The position numbers and the translations under genes were made by a program. A DNA stretch of 7,748 nt from Gammaproteobacteria bacterium. GTDB taxonomy: Bacteria > Pseudomonadota > Gammaproteobacteria > DSM-19610. Numbering within the stretch: the stretch's first letter is position 1; each line of letters starts with the position of its first letter. Under the pieces are notes generated by a model. It worked only from the letters and a program-made list of their open reading frames with translations. It searched no databases and was not told where the DNA came from. Shown piece after piece: positions 6,417 through 7,748 of this stretch. The stretch lies in NCBI GenBank assembly GCA_030618475.1, contig JAUXDG010000123.1:1-7748 (forward strand), in the 5' to 3' direction.

Positions 6417-7559
6417 CTAGAATTTCATGCCTTCGAAGAAATTCTTGACACCGTCCAGCCAGGTATGGTGCTGGGGACTATGCTTGCCGTGATTTTTCAG
6501 GCTGGTATCCAGCTCGCGTAACAGATCCTTTTGTTTGCCGTTGAGCTTGATGGGAGTTTCCACCACCACCCGACACAAGAGGTCACCAACTGCCCCACCA
6601 CGAACCGGCTTGACACCCTTGCCACGCATGCGGAACAGCTTGCCGGACTGAGTTTCCGCCGGCACCCTCAACAGCACACGACCACCCAGGGTTGGCACTT
6701 CCAGTTCGCCACCAAGTGCAGCAGTGGCAAAACTGATGGGCACTTCGCAATACAGATTGGCGTCATCACGCTTGAAGATCGAGTGATCCTTGACCTGAAT
6801 CTGTACATACAAATCACCAGGCGGTCCACCGTTTTCACCGCTTTCACCTTCGTTAGCCAGACGGATACGGTCACCGCTGTCCACACCCGCCGGCACTTTC
6901 ACGGAAAGTGTCTTCTGCTCCTTGATCCTGCCCTGGCCATGACAATCGCCGCAGGGATCATTGATGGTGGAACCGCTACCGTTACAGCGTGGACAGGTCT
7001 GCTGGACCGAGAAAAACCCCTGCTGCATGCGAACCTGGCCATGACCACCGCAAGTGGTACAGGTGCTTGGTTTGGTGCCTTTCCTGGCGCCGGTGCCGTC
7101 ACAGGTAGCACAGCTGACGTAGGTCGGAACGCGGATCTTCACCGTGGTTCCGCGAACCGCGTCTTCCAGGGAAAGCTCCAGGTTGTAGCGCAGGTCCGCA
7201 CCACGATAGACGCGCTTCCCGCCACCACCGCCGCCGCCCCCACCGAAGATATCGCCGAACACATCCCCGAATATGTCGCTGAAGCTGGCACCAGCACCGA
7301 AACCGCCGGCACCGCCGGCACCACCCATACCGGGATCGACACCGGCATGCCCAAACTGGTCATAGGCTGCACGCTTCTGTGCATTGCTCAATACTTCATA
7401 GGCCTCTTTGGCCTGTTTGAATTTTTCTTCGGATTCTGCATCATCCGGATTCCGGTCCGGATGATATTTCTGTGCCGCACGCCGGTAGGCTTTTTTCAGC
7501 TCGGCATCGCTGGCGTTTTTGGAAACACCTAAAACCCGGTAATAGTCTTGCTTCGACAT
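6417..7559 (-). CDS. dnaJ: Chaperone DnaJ (type I Hsp40)
   Basis: DnaJ is the co-chaperone that delivers unfolded proteins to DnaK and stimulates its ATPase. The 380-residue product has all domains of a type I member. The J domain is at about 1-70 with the HPD motif at 33-35. A glycine/phenylalanine-rich linker at about 77-114 includes SDIFGDVFGDIF and a run of nine glycines. The zinc-binding domain has four CxxCxGxG repeats, starting at C150, C167, C189 and C203. The C-terminal substrate-binding domains follow. The frame is open to an ATG at 7607, but MSKQDYYRVLGV at 7559 is the family's usual start, so the upstream 16 codons are excluded. The ribosome-binding site is weak. dnaK lies upstream with an intrinsic terminator in between. 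dapB lies downstream beyond the inverted-repeat element. Confidence 0.96.
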   Translation of the reverse strand: MSKQDYYRVLGVSKNASDAELKKAYRRAAQKYHPDRNPDDAESEEKFKQAKEAYEVLSNAQKRAAYDQFGHAGVDPGMGGAGGAGGFGAGASFSDIFGDVFGDIFGGGGGGGGGKRVYRGADLRYNLELSLEDAVRGTTVKIRVPTYVSCATCDGTGARKGTKPSTCTTCGGHGQVRMQQGFFSVQQTCPRCNGSGSTINDPCGDCHGQGRIKEQKTLSVKVPAGVDSGDRIRLANEGESGENGGPPGDLYVQIQVKDHSIFKRDDANLYCEVPISFATAALGGELEVPTLGGRVLLRVPAETQSGKLFRMRGKGVKPVRGGAVGDLLCRVVVETPIKLNGKQKDLLRELDTSLKNHGKHSPQHHTWLDGVKNFFEGMKF

Positions 7560-7630
7560 AGCTCGATTCTTTGCTCTAAACTCTAACCGCATACTCCAGG
7601 GCAGCATCTTTCACGGTTATTCCATACGTC

Positions 7631-7664
7631 AAAAATCCGGGGCCAGCTTTCAGCCGGCCCCGGA
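7631..7664 (-). terminator. Rho-independent terminator after dnaK
   Basis: Read on the - strand, a GC-rich 13-bp stem (+ strand arms 7636-7648 and 7652-7664, one G-U pair, 3-base loop) is followed directly by five T residues (+ strand A run, 7631-7635). It begins about 30 bases after the dnaK stop. It should end most dnaK transcripts before dnaJ. A TTGACG -35-like hexamer (+ strand 7627-7632) overlaps the T-tract and could belong to a separate dnaJ promoter, although no convincing -10 follows at the right distance. Confidence 0.85.
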
Positions 7665-7695
7665 CTGCCTTTTCAGCCTGATCTCTCCGTACCGC

Positions 7696-7748
7696 TTACT
7701 TGTTGTCGTCCTTGACCTCTTCGAACTCCGCATCGACCACATCGTCAC
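7696..7748 (-). CDS. dnaK: Chaperone DnaK, C-terminal end only (partial)
   Basis: Only the last 16 codons and the TAA stop are inside the window; the gene continues past the right edge. The peptide DDVVDAEFEEVKDDNK matches the highly conserved C-terminal tail of proteobacterial DnaK (E. coli ends DDVVDAEFEEVKDKK). Position upstream of dnaJ on the same strand agrees. DnaK is the ATP-dependent Hsp70 chaperone; nothing about its main domains can be judged here. Confidence 0.93.
   Translation of the reverse strand, partial: DDVVDAEFEEVKDDNK

Noticed and set aside
6303..6521. A 72-codon + strand open frame starting in the inverted-repeat element
   Set aside because: It runs from the palindromic element into the antisense of the dnaJ 3' end. 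The start has no ribosome-binding site and the codons are dictated by the repeat and by dnaJ.
7216..7242. A run of nine glycine codons in dnaJ as a possible slippage or phase-variation site
   Set aside because: The codons are mixed GGT, GGG and GGC rather than a pure tract, and glycine runs are normal in the DnaJ G/F linker.
6531..7532. A 333-codon + strand open frame opposite dnaJ
   Set aside because: It is fully antisense to a complete DnaJ. The threonine- and alanine-rich product reflects the complement of the glycine-rich and other dnaJ codons, with no independent support.

Overview
The window carries a complete structural operon for a soluble NAD-reducing [NiFe]-hydrogenase (group 3d), hoxF-hoxU-hoxY-hoxH-hoxW, on the + strand from about 260 to 5342. 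Facing it on the - strand is a housekeeping block in the order dnaK (3' tail only), dnaJ, dapB. Translated proteins resemble the Ralstonia/Cupriavidus necator soluble hydrogenase for Hox and the gammaproteobacterial versions for DnaJ and DapB. The dnaK-dnaJ-dapB order is typical of Gammaproteobacteria, so I infer a moderately GC-rich gammaproteobacterium able to oxidise (or evolve) H2, possibly a chemolithotroph. The species cannot be read from this stretch.

Layout: 1-259 is an AT-rich upstream region with a weak candidate promoter and no gene I can name. 260-2056 is hoxF, with an N-terminal NuoE-like domain fused to the NuoF-like diaphorase. 2053-2781 is hoxU, 2774-3313 hoxY, 3358-4866 hoxH and 4863-5342 hoxW. 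The genes are tightly packed, with short stop/start overlaps at F/U, U/Y and H/W and a 44-base gap only between hoxY and hoxH. A 38-base convergent gap leads to dapB (5381-6184, -). The 232-base gap 6185-6416 between dapB and dnaJ holds a long, nearly perfect inverted repeat with a nested tetraloop hairpin. dnaJ is 6417-7559 (-). A strong intrinsic terminator at 7631-7664 separates it from the last 16 codons of dnaK (7696-7748, -).

How the genes work together: HoxH and HoxY form the hydrogenase module (NiFe site plus proximal Fe-S cluster). HoxF and HoxU form the NAD(H)-oxidising diaphorase (FMN plus an Fe-S relay). HoxW removes the C-terminal tail of pre-HoxH after nickel insertion. Hyp maturation factors, a separate HoxE, HoxI and a regulator are not in the window and must come from elsewhere if the enzyme is active. 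DnaK/DnaJ (chaperones) and DapB (lysine/diaminopimelate synthesis) are core functions with no evident link to hydrogen metabolism.

I found no convincing new system. The points most worth a second look are the unusual inverted-repeat element between dnaJ and dapB, the half-degenerate Fe-S site in the NuoE-like part of HoxF, the placement of a hydrogenase operon beside the dnaKJ-dapB block, and the terminator that uncouples dnaJ from dnaK.
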